DNA of 52,488 nt from an uncultured Ectothiorhodospiraceae bacterium (lineage in GTDB: Bacteria > Pseudomonadota > Gammaproteobacteria > UBA9214): positions 1 through 52,488 of the forward strand of contig CAMYJZ010000006.1 in the NCBI GenBank assembly GCA_947258845.1. Reading direction: 5' to 3'. Under the pieces are notes generated by a model. It saw nothing but the letters and a program-made list of their open reading frames with translations, was not told the origin of the DNA and did no database searches. The position numbers and the translations under genes were made by a program. The number at the start of each line of letters is the position of its first letter. The first letter of the stretch is position 1. Shown here piece after piece: positions 18,571-26,536 of this stretch.

Positions 18571-18915
18571 CTAACCCGGCGGCCAGTTCATTGGCCGTCC
18601 GCCGAGTACGTGCAGGTGGATGTGGTAGACCGACTGGCCTGCCTCGGGATTACAGTTCATCACCATGCGGTAGCCGCGCTCGGCGACACCTTCGGCAGTA
18701 GCCACGTGCCGGGCCGCCAGGTACAACTTGCCCACCAGCTCCGCATCACCGGGCTCCAGGTCGTTGGTGGTGGCAATGTGCCGCCTGGGAATCACCAGAA
18801 AATGCGTCGGGGCCTGGGGATTCATATCCCGGAAGGCAAGCACCTCGTCGTCTTCATAGACGATATCCGGTTTGATTTCACCCCGGGCCATCTTGCAGAA
18901 GATACAGTCTGCCAT
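18571..18915 (-). CDS. hinT: HIT-family purine nucleoside phosphoramidase (HinT-like)
   Basis: The 114-residue protein has the histidine-triad motif VYHIHLHVLGGRPMNWPPG at its C-terminus and the family start MADCIFCKMARGEIKPDIVYEDD. HinT hydrolyses AMP-lysine and aminoacyl-AMP-type conjugates. It is convergent with rsgA (21 bp between stops) and followed upstream by a repeat-filled region. Length and motif are entirely typical. Confidence 0.95.
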   Translation of the reverse strand: MADCIFCKMARGEIKPDIVYEDDEVLAFRDMNPQAPTHFLVIPRRHIATTNDLEPGDAELVGKLYLAARHVATAEGVAERGYRMVMNCNPEAGQSVYHIHLHVLGGRPMNWPPG

Positions 18916-18942
18916 CGGTCACTCCTGTGTATGAGAAAAATC

Positions 18943-19253
18943 GTTCACCGCAAAGACGCAAAAGGCGCAAAGGGCGCAAAGAACCGAAATTATTCCAAAA
19001 AATAATCTCACCGCAGAGACGCAGAGAACGCGGAGTAAATACTTCAAAATAATGTTATATCAACAACAATTTTCCGTGTAATTGCTTATAAACAGGTTCG
19101 GAGTTTTTTGAAATAATTATTTCTTTTTTCTCCGCGTTCTCGGCGTCTCCGCGGTGAGTATTTTGAATTTTTATTCTTTGCGCCCTTCGCGTCTTTCGGT
19201 AACTGCTCCATGCGTTACTCTACCTCCTGCGTCCCTGCAGTCGTGCGGTGAAA
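18943..19253. repeat. Composite cluster of the CACCGCAGAGACGCAGAG repeat, upstream of hinT
   Basis: Plus-orientation arms lie at 18943-18984 and 19007-19035 and reverse-orientation arms at 19130-19158 and 19176-19203; between them is AT-rich, non-coding sequence. Bases 19195-19253 are an inverted copy, with only a few mismatches, of 14731-14790, including TGCGTTACTCTACCTCC and GCAGTCGTGCGGTGAA. The region separates hinT from recR, both minus-strand. No open frame here is credible. Confidence 0.87.
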
Positions 19254-19274
19254 TTTGCGTCGTTTAATGCGCCA

Positions 19275-19871
19275 TTAAAGCTCGGTGCGGCCGGCGAAGG
19301 CATGCGACAGGGTATTGCCGTCGATATATTCCAGTTCGCCTCCCATGGGGACGCCGTGTGCGATCCGGGTGACGCGAATCCCGTGGGCATGAGCCATTTC
19401 GCCGATGTAGTGCGCGGTCGCCTCCCCTTCCACGGTGGGATTGGTGGCCAGGATCAGCTCCCGGACCTCTGCGTCCCGCAGGCGTGATTCCAGGTGGTCC
19501 AGGCCAAGTTCCTCAGGCCCTATGCCATCCAGCGGCGACAGGTGTCCCATCAATACAAAATACAGCCCCTGGTAACCAATGGACTGCTCCAGTGCCAGCA
19601 CGTCCGCCGGCGTCTCAACCACGCACAGCAGGCTGCGATCCCTGCGTCCGCTGGAACACAGGGCACAGCAGTCGTCCTCGCTCAGGGTGCGGCAGTCACG
19701 GCAGTGGCCGACCCGCTCCATCGACTCGGTCAGCACCCCGGCCAGCCGCCGACCACCCTCGCGGTCGTGTTCCAGCAGGTGATAGGCCATGCGCTGCGCG
19801 GATTTAGGGCCCACACCGGGCAGGCAGCGCAGTGATTCGATCAACTGCCCGATTAAACGGGAGGTACTCAC
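19275..19871 (-). CDS. recR: Recombination mediator RecR
   Basis: The 198-residue protein works with RecF/RecO in gap repair. It shows the helix-hairpin-helix segment [23 protein letters not shown], a C4 zinc motif ([18 protein letters not shown]) and a Toprim domain ([35 protein letters not shown]). It starts with GTG 5 bp after the ebfC stop. The dnaX-ebfC-recR order is classical. Confidence 0.97.
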   Translation of the reverse strand: MSTSRLIGQLIESLRCLPGVGPKSAQRMAYHLLEHDREGGRRLAGVLTESMERVGHCRDCRTLSEDDCCALCSSGRRDRSLLCVVETPADVLALEQSIGYQGLYFVLMGHLSPLDGIGPEELGLDHLESRLRDAEVRELILATNPTVEGEATAHYIGEMAHAHGIRVTRIAHGVPMGGELEYIDGNTLSHAFAGRTEL

Positions 19872-19876
19872 GGGAA

Positions 19877-20200
19877 TCAGAAAGGCAACTTCATACCGGG
19901 CGGGAGATTGAGACCGCCGGTTACACCGGCAAGACGCTCCTGGCTAGTTGACTCAACCTTGTGCACCGCATCGTTAATGGCTGCGGCCACCAGGTCCTCG
20001 AGCATGTCCTTGTCATCGCCCAAAAGACTGTCATCAATGGTCACACGCCGGACCTCGTGCTTGCCGGTCATGACCACACTGACCAGACCGCCCCCGGATT
20101 CCCCACTGACTTCCAGCCTGGCAAGCTCCTCCTGGGCCTTTTGCATATTGGCCTGCATCTCCTGGGCCTGTTTCATCAAGTTACCTAGTCCACCTTTCAT
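19877..20200 (-). CDS. ebfC: Nucleoid-associated protein EbfC (YbaB family)
   Basis: The 107-residue protein starts [20 protein letters not shown], with the YbaB helical hairpin followed by [20 protein letters not shown] and [16 protein letters not shown]. The open frame extends 16 codons upstream, but the ATG at 20200 is the family start. YbaB dimers bind DNA and are almost always encoded between dnaX and recR, as here. Its role in DNA organisation is known only broadly. Confidence 0.96.
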   Translation of the reverse strand: MKGGLGNLMKQAQEMQANMQKAQEELARLEVSGESGGGLVSVVMTGKHEVRRVTIDDSLLGDDKDMLEDLVAAAINDAVHKVESTSQERLAGVTGGLNLPPGMKLPF

Positions 20201-20253
20201 TGTCTTTACCTCAATAGCCTGGTTTTCAAGATCGTGTTGCTGTTCCAATCATT

Positions 20254-21849
20254 CTAGTCTCGCGGGCGAATGGAATCGTAATTGACCGTCGCCCCGAAGG
20301 TATCCTGAAATGCCTTTATGTTCTCATCATCCTCGATCGACTTGACCGCCTGTTGCTGGCGGTTTTCCTGTTCCCGCGCCCGCCTGCGTGCCGGCGTCTC
20401 GTTTCCCGGGGATCCGTCCTCGAGGATCTTCAGCTTGACGTCGTGGCCATAATATCCGCACAGGGCCTTTTCGATCTGCTCGTTGCGTACCTTGCTGAGC
20501 AGGCGCGTGTGCGATGGGTCCACCGTCAGGATCACCGCAGACTCGGTAACCTCCTGCAAGGCACAATTGACGGCCAGTTGTTGCGTCAGACCCTTGAGTA
20601 CAAGCTTGTCAACGATCTGCGCCCACTCCCCCGATGCACCTCCGCTCTCCGCAACGGCATTCACGGACACCTCAGGGGCCGCCTTTTTCCCGGGTTTGGC
20701 GTGGCCTGCCTGCGCCCGTTTTTCTGCCGCCCTGCACGTGACGCTGTGTCCTGAACCGGCCGCATCCCCGGGACGGAAGGCCAGCATGCGCAGCATTACC
20801 ATCTCGAAGCCGCCGCGCGGCTCGGGGGAAAAGGAAAGATCGCGCCGGCCGATCAGGCCAATCTGGTAGTAAAGCTGCACATCCTCGGGAGAAAAGTGTT
20901 CGCCCAACCCGAGCACGGCATCCCTGTCCCCGAAGGTATCGTCGATGGCGTCCGGGAGGACCTGGGCCAGGGCGACACGCTGCAGAATGGACAGCATATC
21001 GGCCAGCAGGGCCTCGTAGTCCGGGGCGAATTCATCCGCGGCGCTTATCTCATCCAGCAGGCCGGCGGCATCGTTGTCTGCCAGACGATTCAGGATGCGG
21101 TAGACGGCATCCCGGTCAATGGTGCCGAGCATGGCGAGCACCTCGCCCTCCACAAGTGCGCCGCTACCGTAGGCGATGGCCTGGTCCAGCAGGCTCAGGG
21201 CATCACGCAGGCTGCCATCGGCAGCAAAGGCCAGCTGCCGGATGGCAGCCTCATCGGCCTCGACCTTCTCCTGCCTGAGGATTGATTCGAGTTGCCCGGT
21301 AATTTGCGGCACGCTCAGACTCTTGAGATTGAATTGCAGGCAGCGCGAGAGAATCGTGACCGGCAGTTTCTGCGGATCAGTCGTTGCCAGCAGGAATTTA
21401 ACGTGGGGCGGGGGTTCTTCCAGTGTCTTCAACAGCGCATTGAAGCTGTGACCTGAAAGCATGTGCACCTCGTCGATGAGGTAGACCTTGTAACGCCCCC
21501 GGGTTGGTGCGTACTGCACATTTTCAAGCAGTTCACGGGTATCCTCGACCTTGGTACGTGAGGCCGCGTCGACCTCCACCAGGTCGACAAAACGACCGCT
21601 ATCGATTTCCTCGCAGGCGCTGCATCTGCCACACGGTGTGGAACCGACACCTTCATCGCAGTTGAGGGACTTGGCGAAGATTCTGGCGATGGTCGTCTTG
21701 CCGACACCGCGCGTGCCGGTAAACAGGTAGGCATGGTGCAGACGGTCATGGTCCAGGGCGTTGACCAGGGCCCGACGGACATGTTCCTGCCCGATCAGTT
21801 CACTGAAATTGCGCGGACGCCACTTGCGCGCGAGGACCTGATAACTCAT
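20254..21849 (-). CDS. dnaX: DNA polymerase III subunits tau/gamma
   Basis: A 531-residue clamp-loader ATPase. Walker A is FTGTRGVGKTTIARIFAKSL, the zinc module is CDEGVGSTPCGRCSACEEI, Walker B is VYLIDEVHMLS and sensor 1 is FLLATTDPQKLPVTILSRC. Domain III and a short tau-specific C-terminal region (from about residue 370) follow. Codons 387-389 are GGG AAA AAG, and a -1 shift there would end after three codons at a TGA (20672-20674), giving a gamma-like 392-residue product; see findings. ebfC and recR follow in the same direction. Confidence 0.96.
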   Translation of the reverse strand: MSYQVLARKWRPRNFSELIGQEHVRRALVNALDHDRLHHAYLFTGTRGVGKTTIARIFAKSLNCDEGVGSTPCGRCSACEEIDSGRFVDLVEVDAASRTKVEDTRELLENVQYAPTRGRYKVYLIDEVHMLSGHSFNALLKTLEEPPPHVKFLLATTDPQKLPVTILSRCLQFNLKSLSVPQITGQLESILRQEKVEADEAAIRQLAFAADGSLRDALSLLDQAIAYGSGALVEGEVLAMLGTIDRDAVYRILNRLADNDAAGLLDEISAADEFAPDYEALLADMLSILQRVALAQVLPDAIDDTFGDRDAVLGLGEHFSPEDVQLYYQIGLIGRRDLSFSPEPRGGFEMVMLRMLAFRPGDAAGSGHSVTCRAAEKRAQAGHAKPGKKAAPEVSVNAVAESGGASGEWAQIVDKLVLKGLTQQLAVNCALQEVTESAVILTVDPSHTRLLSKVRNEQIEKALCGYYGHDVKLKILEDGSPGNETPARRRAREQENRQQQAVKSIEDDENIKAFQDTFGATVNYDSIRPRD

Positions 21850-21906
21850 TGACGAATGTGCCTTCGTATATTACCCACGGTTGTCGTGGAAATAAGCAGG
21901 ACGGGA

Positions 21907-22018
21907 GGCGACCTGTACCAGCCACACCCCGGCGCCCGAGTTCGCTGCTGCCGCTGCTCCCTTCCGGGCCTGACGGGGTTCACAGCTTATCGTCGCGAGG
22001 GGACCGGCACAAGCCGCC
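21907..22018 (-). ncRNA. ffs: Signal recognition particle RNA (4.5S RNA)
   Basis: On the minus strand the conserved apical domain GTCAGGCCCGGAAGGGAGCA followed by GCAGC is unmistakable: it contains the GGAA tetraloop and the symmetric and asymmetric loops bound by Ffh. The ends GGCGGCTTGTGCC (5') and GGTACAGGTCGCC (3') pair through the long closing helix. The length of about 112 nt fits the gammaproteobacterial short form. Location just upstream of dnaX is common in Pseudomonas-like genomes. The exact ends were set from pairing and may be off by a few bases. Confidence 0.93.
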
Positions 22019-22302
22019 ATAAACAGTCACAGAGAACCAAATATCATGCTGACCAGTGAGTTATCTTTCACTTCGCTCGGGATTAATCGGCGTCTTGACT
22101 GCAGTGGGCCTGATCTGCAGGAACTCACCGGAACACGACGGTCAACTATTAAACAACCCCAACGGGACATCACCGATGGCGGGATTCAGGAGCGGATAAT
22201 AGCACAAGAAATTGCCCTGATGGGCGCATGCCTGCCGGGCGTACAGGCATTTCAGGCGGGTCAATTGGGTGCCATCCCTGGCCATTACTACTCCACAGGT
22301 GA

Positions 22303-22554
22303 TCACGGTGTCCTGGCGACAATTCCCGTAACGGCGCCATCTGGGTGTGCGGTGCCGGGGCGCGGTAATAATGCCGCGGGTTCATCCCCGGAACGCGGGA
22401 CGTCCGGGCGTGCCTCCATTGAATAACTCCGGCCTGCCGCCTCGGTGAGGATACAGTCCTCCAGTTGCGACATAGGCAGCGATGTCAGGCATTCTGCCGC
22501 CAGCGGCACCGTGAGACCGAGGCAGACAATGCACAATACCGGGCGCGTTACCAT
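22303..22554 (-). CDS. Small putative secreted protein, 83 residues
   Basis: I do not recognise this protein. It begins MVTRPVLCIVCLGLTVPLAAECL, which looks like a signal peptide cut after LAA, and has a strong ribosome site (AGGGAGG, 9 bases before the ATG). The mature part has two early cysteines (ECLTSLPMSQLEDCI) that could form a disulphide, then a proline-rich, low-complexity tail (DVPRSGDEPAALLPRPG). It stands alone between ffs and the kinase gene, on the kinase strand but after it is not co-transcribed with it. The Shine-Dalgarno and signal peptide are the only support; it may be spurious. Confidence 0.45.
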   Translation of the reverse strand: MVTRPVLCIVCLGLTVPLAAECLTSLPMSQLEDCILTEAAGRSYSMEARPDVPRSGDEPAALLPRPGTAHPDGAVTGIVARTP

Positions 22555-22719
22555 CGCGGCTGGACCTCCCTGTAAAAAGCGAACCTGAACAAAGGATGGA
22601 CCGCGAACAGCGCTGCGTAAATCATGCACATGGGCTAATACAAAAGCACTAGACCACCCGGTACGGGGGGAGCCTTCAGATCAGAACGCCGGAGCGGCCA
22701 CTTGCCGGCAGGAGGGCGG

Positions 22720-25491
22720 CTATTCCCCGGATACAGCCTGGTTTTTCATGATGTCGTTCGCCATGGCCTCGAGTTCACCGAGAATGGCATCGATCCGGGC
22801 CTGCTCACTGGCAGTGACCGCTTGCTGAAACAGGCCGGTCTTTTCGTGGAATTCGCTCAGGCCGAAATACCCCGCCAGGCCCTTGAGTTGATGCGCATGG
22901 TCGCGCATTCGATCGACATCCCGGTCACTACAGGCACTGCGCAAGCCTTGCAACTGCACGCCCAACTCCTCATGCAGCAGGCGCCGCAAGTCGCCGGGTA
23001 TCCCGCCATTGCGGTCTTCATGACTTGCACCGGCCTCCTCGGGCGGGTTCACCCCGGGCAGGCTGCCGAGCCGGGTCACACTCCGGCGTCTGTTGACCCA
23101 CTTGTGCAGAACGGCACTCAATTTGTCATCGTTGACCGGCTTGTAAATGCAGTCATCGATGCCGGTTGCATCCAGGCACTGATCACGATCGGCAAAGACA
23201 TCTGCCGTCAGGGCTACGATCGGTGTCTGCCTGTTCAAGCCCGCACGGATGAGCTGTGCCGCGTGTACACCACCCATCTCCGGCATGTGGATATCCATCA
23301 GGATAAGGTCAAACAGCTCCTGCACGGCACACTGCACGGCCTCACGACCATCCACTGCCATCTGTACAGAGACACCCATATCAGTCAGCAGCTTGATGAT
23401 CAGCTCACGGTTGAAACGGTTGTCCTCTGCGACCAGCACCCGCATCCCCTGCAAATCGCTACCGGTGACCGCGCCGCCGGGTGCAGACGATGTACGGCCA
23501 TCGCCAGCCGGTCCCTGAGGCAATTCGAGCACATTACGCACCGCTCTCAACAGGGTATTACTCAACACGGGCTTGGACAATATCTGGATGCTGCGATCAT
23601 CCGGGAGTGTGACCTCAAACCCGGCGGTATCATTACCCACAAGAATCAGGACCGGCAGATCGGGCCACGCTGCCGTTGCTTCCAGAAGATTGCCGATGAT
23701 GGTATTGTCACCCTCCCGGGAAGGCAGCCCGAGCACCAGCAGCTGGCAGGGTTCATTGCCGGCTTGCGAGACGTGCAGAAAATCGTGCGCCCTGCTCCAT
23801 TCACCCATATTGAAAACGCTGGCGCCCCAGCCGATAAAACGATTCCGCAGTGACCTCCGCGAGTAGTCATTGCTATCGTAAACCAGCACCTTGACGCCTT
23901 CCAGATGTCGTGGCATCCGCTGGTCTGCTGTTTCGGACATCCTTGCAGGTAGCGTAAACCAGAAAGTCGAACCCTGCCCTGGCGTGCTTTTCACTCCCAT
24001 ATCGCCACCGAGCAGATCAACGACCTTCCTGCTGATCGAAAGCCCCAGACCCGTTCCGCCATACCGACGGCTGATCGCCGAACTTGCCTGCCGGAATGGT
24101 TGAAACACAGACTTGGCCTCTTTGTCACCCAGGCCAATCCCCGTATCGCTTACTTCGATACATATGGTCAGCTGCCGCCCGTCAAGCTCCACCACGGACA
24201 CCTCCACTACCACGTGTCCGCTCTCGGTGAACTTGATGGCATTGTTCAACAGATTGGTCACGACCTGATTGATACGGCTGCCGTCTGCAAAGATCCTGGC
24301 GGGTACGTCAGAATGCAGTAACAGTACCAGCTCGAGACCTTTCTCATGGGCTGCTGCACTCAGCATGGTGACAACATTCTCAAGCGAGTCATGCAAGTCA
24401 AACAGCGCCGGCTCGATGACCAGTGCGCCTGACTCCAGCCTGGAAATATTGAGAATATCGTCTATCACAGAGAGCAATGAAGTCGCTGCCTGTGACACGG
24501 TACGGGTATATTCGTACTGCTGATCCGTTTGCCGGGTTTTTTCGAGCAGGTTGGCAAATCCGATAACTGCATTCAATGGAGTGCGGATCTCATGACTCAT
24601 TTTTGCCAGGAATTCAGCTTTCGCCTCTCCCGCCTGCAAGGCCACCCGGCGTGCCTCATCGAGCTCACGGTTCCTGTTTTCCAGGCTTTTTACCGTACTT
24701 CTCAGGTCCGATGTCGCCTGACTGACTTCAGCCGTTAACCGCTCTTGCGCATTCCCGATAGTCACCGCCATCGTGTTGATGCCCTCTGCGAGGGTGGCAA
24801 GTTCACCTCCGAACCCGACCGGCACCCTTGCCCCAAGCTGCCCCCTGCGCAAGCGTTCAACCGTCTTGATGATATGGCCGATCGGGCCGGTGACACTGCG
24901 CCCGATGAACAGCGCCATCAGGGCGCTCAGTAGAAGACCGGCAAGTACCATCAGGATACTGTTACGCAATATCTCCACCTGTCGGGCATCACTCGCCTCC
25001 CGGGACAGGCTCAGCTCCACCCAGCCGAGGATACGCCCATCCGCCCCCATGACAATCTCCTCATCCGAATCGGGATAATCGCTAATGGATATCTGGCTGG
25101 ATCGAATTGGCGCTGTAAATAACAGGCTGGACTCCTGCAAGTACGTAGTCCCGATGCTATTACTCGTTGCGGACTCCAGGTCGCGGTTGCGATGCAGCAG
25201 CACATTCTTGTCGGGATCCAGAATGGCCACGGTTTGCACATCCGGCTCAGCCAGGGCGCCCCGCAGCACCGGCTCCAGCATGTCACGGTTATCTGCAAAC
25301 ATTCCGAATTCACTCAAGGGCGCCAGGTAATGGACGAGCGCGGTCCCGCGCTGCATCAGTTGCTGATCGACATCACGCAAGCGCGCTACTGTCATGTAAT
25401 AACCCAGCGTGGCTGTGACAATCACCAGCGGCACAAGAACGCTGATCAATACGCGTGTCCTGATGCTTCGGCTATCAAACCAGCGAATCAT
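22720..25491 (-). CDS. BarA-like tripartite hybrid sensor histidine kinase
   Basis: The 923-residue inner-membrane kinase has the BarA domain order. TM1 lies at 13-33, a periplasmic sCache-like sensor at about 35-170 (QRGTALVHYLAPLSEFGMF as in BarA), TM2 at 177-197, and HAMP at about 200-250. HisKA contains H300 (AKMSHEIRTPLNAVIGF), and the ATPase has LLNNAIKF, DTGIGLG and GGTGLGLSIS. A degenerate first receiver follows (LLVLGLPSREG, with glycine in place of the phospho-aspartate), then an intact receiver (D733 in LILMDIHMPEMGG) and an HPt domain (H867 in DHAHQLKGLAG). Its ATG overlaps the upstream binding-protein gene by 4 bp, suggesting that the two sense together. It is BarA/GacS-like in architecture but not necessarily the orthologue. 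Confidence 0.92.
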   Translation of the reverse strand: MIRWFDSRSIRTRVLISVLVPLVIVTATLGYYMTVARLRDVDQQLMQRGTALVHYLAPLSEFGMFADNRDMLEPVLRGALAEPDVQTVAILDPDKNVLLHRNRDLESATSNSIGTTYLQESSLLFTAPIRSSQISISDYPDSDEEIVMGADGRILGWVELSLSREASDARQVEILRNSILMVLAGLLLSALMALFIGRSVTGPIGHIIKTVERLRRGQLGARVPVGFGGELATLAEGINTMAVTIGNAQERLTAEVSQATSDLRSTVKSLENRNRELDEARRVALQAGEAKAEFLAKMSHEIRTPLNAVIGFANLLEKTRQTDQQYEYTRTVSQAATSLLSVIDDILNISRLESGALVIEPALFDLHDSLENVVTMLSAAAHEKGLELVLLLHSDVPARIFADGSRINQVVTNLLNNAIKFTESGHVVVEVSVVELDGRQLTICIEVSDTGIGLGDKEAKSVFQPFRQASSAISRRYGGTGLGLSISRKVVDLLGGDMGVKSTPGQGSTFWFTLPARMSETADQRMPRHLEGVKVLVYDSNDYSRRSLRNRFIGWGASVFNMGEWSRAHDFLHVSQAGNEPCQLLVLGLPSREGDNTIIGNLLEATAAWPDLPVLILVGNDTAGFEVTLPDDRSIQILSKPVLSNTLLRAVRNVLELPQGPAGDGRTSSAPGGAVTGSDLQGMRVLVAEDNRFNRELIIKLLTDMGVSVQMAVDGREAVQCAVQELFDLILMDIHMPEMGGVHAAQLIRAGLNRQTPIVALTADVFADRDQCLDATGIDDCIYKPVNDDKLSAVLHKWVNRRRSVTRLGSLPGVNPPEEAGASHEDRNGGIPGDLRRLLHEELGVQLQGLRSACSDRDVDRMRDHAHQLKGLAGYFGLSEFHEKTGLFQQAVTASEQARIDAILGELEAMANDIMKNQAVSGE

Positions 25492-26480
25492 TGCGCTTGC
25501 CTGCCTTCTTCGGCCTGCATCAGCTGCTGCAACAACAGGTCCTCGTCCGGCAGCGAAAGACCGATCGAACGTGCAACGGAGCGGTTCAGGCCCAGACTGA
25601 AATATTTAGGATATATCTGCCGGGGCAGGTTGACGGAATTGCCCTCGATATAGTCGTAGACAATTTCTGCCGCCTGCCTGCCGATCTGCTCCGGGGTGGA
25701 ATAGACGGCTGCCAGCGCACCGGCATCCACATAGGCCCTGGAGAAACCGATGACCGGCACCCTGTGCTGATAGGCAAGATACAGCAACCACTTGGATATA
25801 TTCGGATTGAGGGCAACACTGTCGTACACCGCCAGCAAGGCCTTATTGTCCTTGATCAGATCTTCAATTATCGGAACCGGGTTCGCGTCTTCATCGACCA
25901 CCGCTTCATTCAATTCCACTCCGGCTGCGCTGGCTGCTGCACGGTATTCAGCAGCTTCCTGGCGTGAAGTAGGCCCCCACAGAACGCCAACACTGCGCGA
26001 ACCGGCAAGTATGCTCCTGGCCAGTCGTATACGCCGTAACGGTGGCTGGTCAAGGACAATGCCAGCGAACTTTCCGGACCGGTGCCGCTTGCCTGCGGAT
26101 TCCGAAGTGTTCATCAGGGTGCTGAAGGTCACTTTCGGCGTCACGATACTCAGTGCCGGCGTATCAATATCCGCATCGACCAGCTTGCGGGTTGCGCGGC
26201 TGCCGATGGCGATAATCAGGTCGGAGTCGGATGCACCGATATCGATACTGTCTTCAGTTTTGTCATCGATCAGTTTCCTGACGTCAAGTGCGACCGTGAT
26301 ATCCCCATATTCATCGAGACGTTGCTTGAAGCCACGCATCGTCTGCAAGTGGACCTCCGCCTTGCCGCTCAGTAACAGCGTGATACGGGGATTCTTCTCG
26401 GCCGAGTGCGCAGGAAAAACTGTCGCCGTAAAGGCGAGCAGCAACAGGCACAGAAACCTTGTTGTCATGATCGGCTTCAT
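25488..26480 (-). CDS. Periplasmic ABC-type substrate-binding protein (PF04392-like), no transporter genes
   Basis: A 330-residue secreted protein with a signal peptide (MTTRFLCLLLLAFTATVFPAHSA region) and a two-lobed type I periplasmic-binding fold: ITLLLSGKAEVHLQTMRGFKQ, SDLIIAIGSRATRKLVDADIDTPAL-type and VGVLWGPTSRQEAAEYRAAA segments, LLAVYDSVALNPNISKWLL and the C-terminal GRQAAEIVYDYIEGNSV. These match the ABC_sub_bind family often annotated as ABC transporter substrate-binding. No permease or ATPase is nearby; instead the stop overlaps the kinase start by 4 bp, and a TonB receptor gene lies 56 bp upstream. A sensory role, handing ligand state to the kinase, is more likely than uptake. 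Confidence 0.85.
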   Translation of the reverse strand: MKPIMTTRFLCLLLLAFTATVFPAHSAEKNPRITLLLSGKAEVHLQTMRGFKQRLDEYGDITVALDVRKLIDDKTEDSIDIGASDSDLIIAIGSRATRKLVDADIDTPALSIVTPKVTFSTLMNTSESAGKRHRSGKFAGIVLDQPPLRRIRLARSILAGSRSVGVLWGPTSRQEAAEYRAAASAAGVELNEAVVDEDANPVPIIEDLIKDNKALLAVYDSVALNPNISKWLLYLAYQHRVPVIGFSRAYVDAGALAAVYSTPEQIGRQAAEIVYDYIEGNSVNLPRQIYPKYFSLGLNRSVARSIGLSLPDEDLLLQQLMQAEEGRQAQ

Positions 26481-26536
26481 TATTTCGTCAGCACTGGCAA
26501 TCCTGTCTTCCGCTCCGGTCTGGTTCGCTACTTATC

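Noticed and set aside
22046-22426. 126-codon plus-strand frame after the SRP RNA
   Set aside because: No ribosome site, no recognisable domain, low-complexity tail; it overlaps the better-supported small secreted protein on the other strand.
22720-25491. True BarA/GacS orthologue controlling csr-type small RNAs
   Set aside because: Domain order fits, but the operon with a binding protein and a TonB receptor and the divergent NarL-type regulator make direct orthology unproven, so no gene symbol was given.
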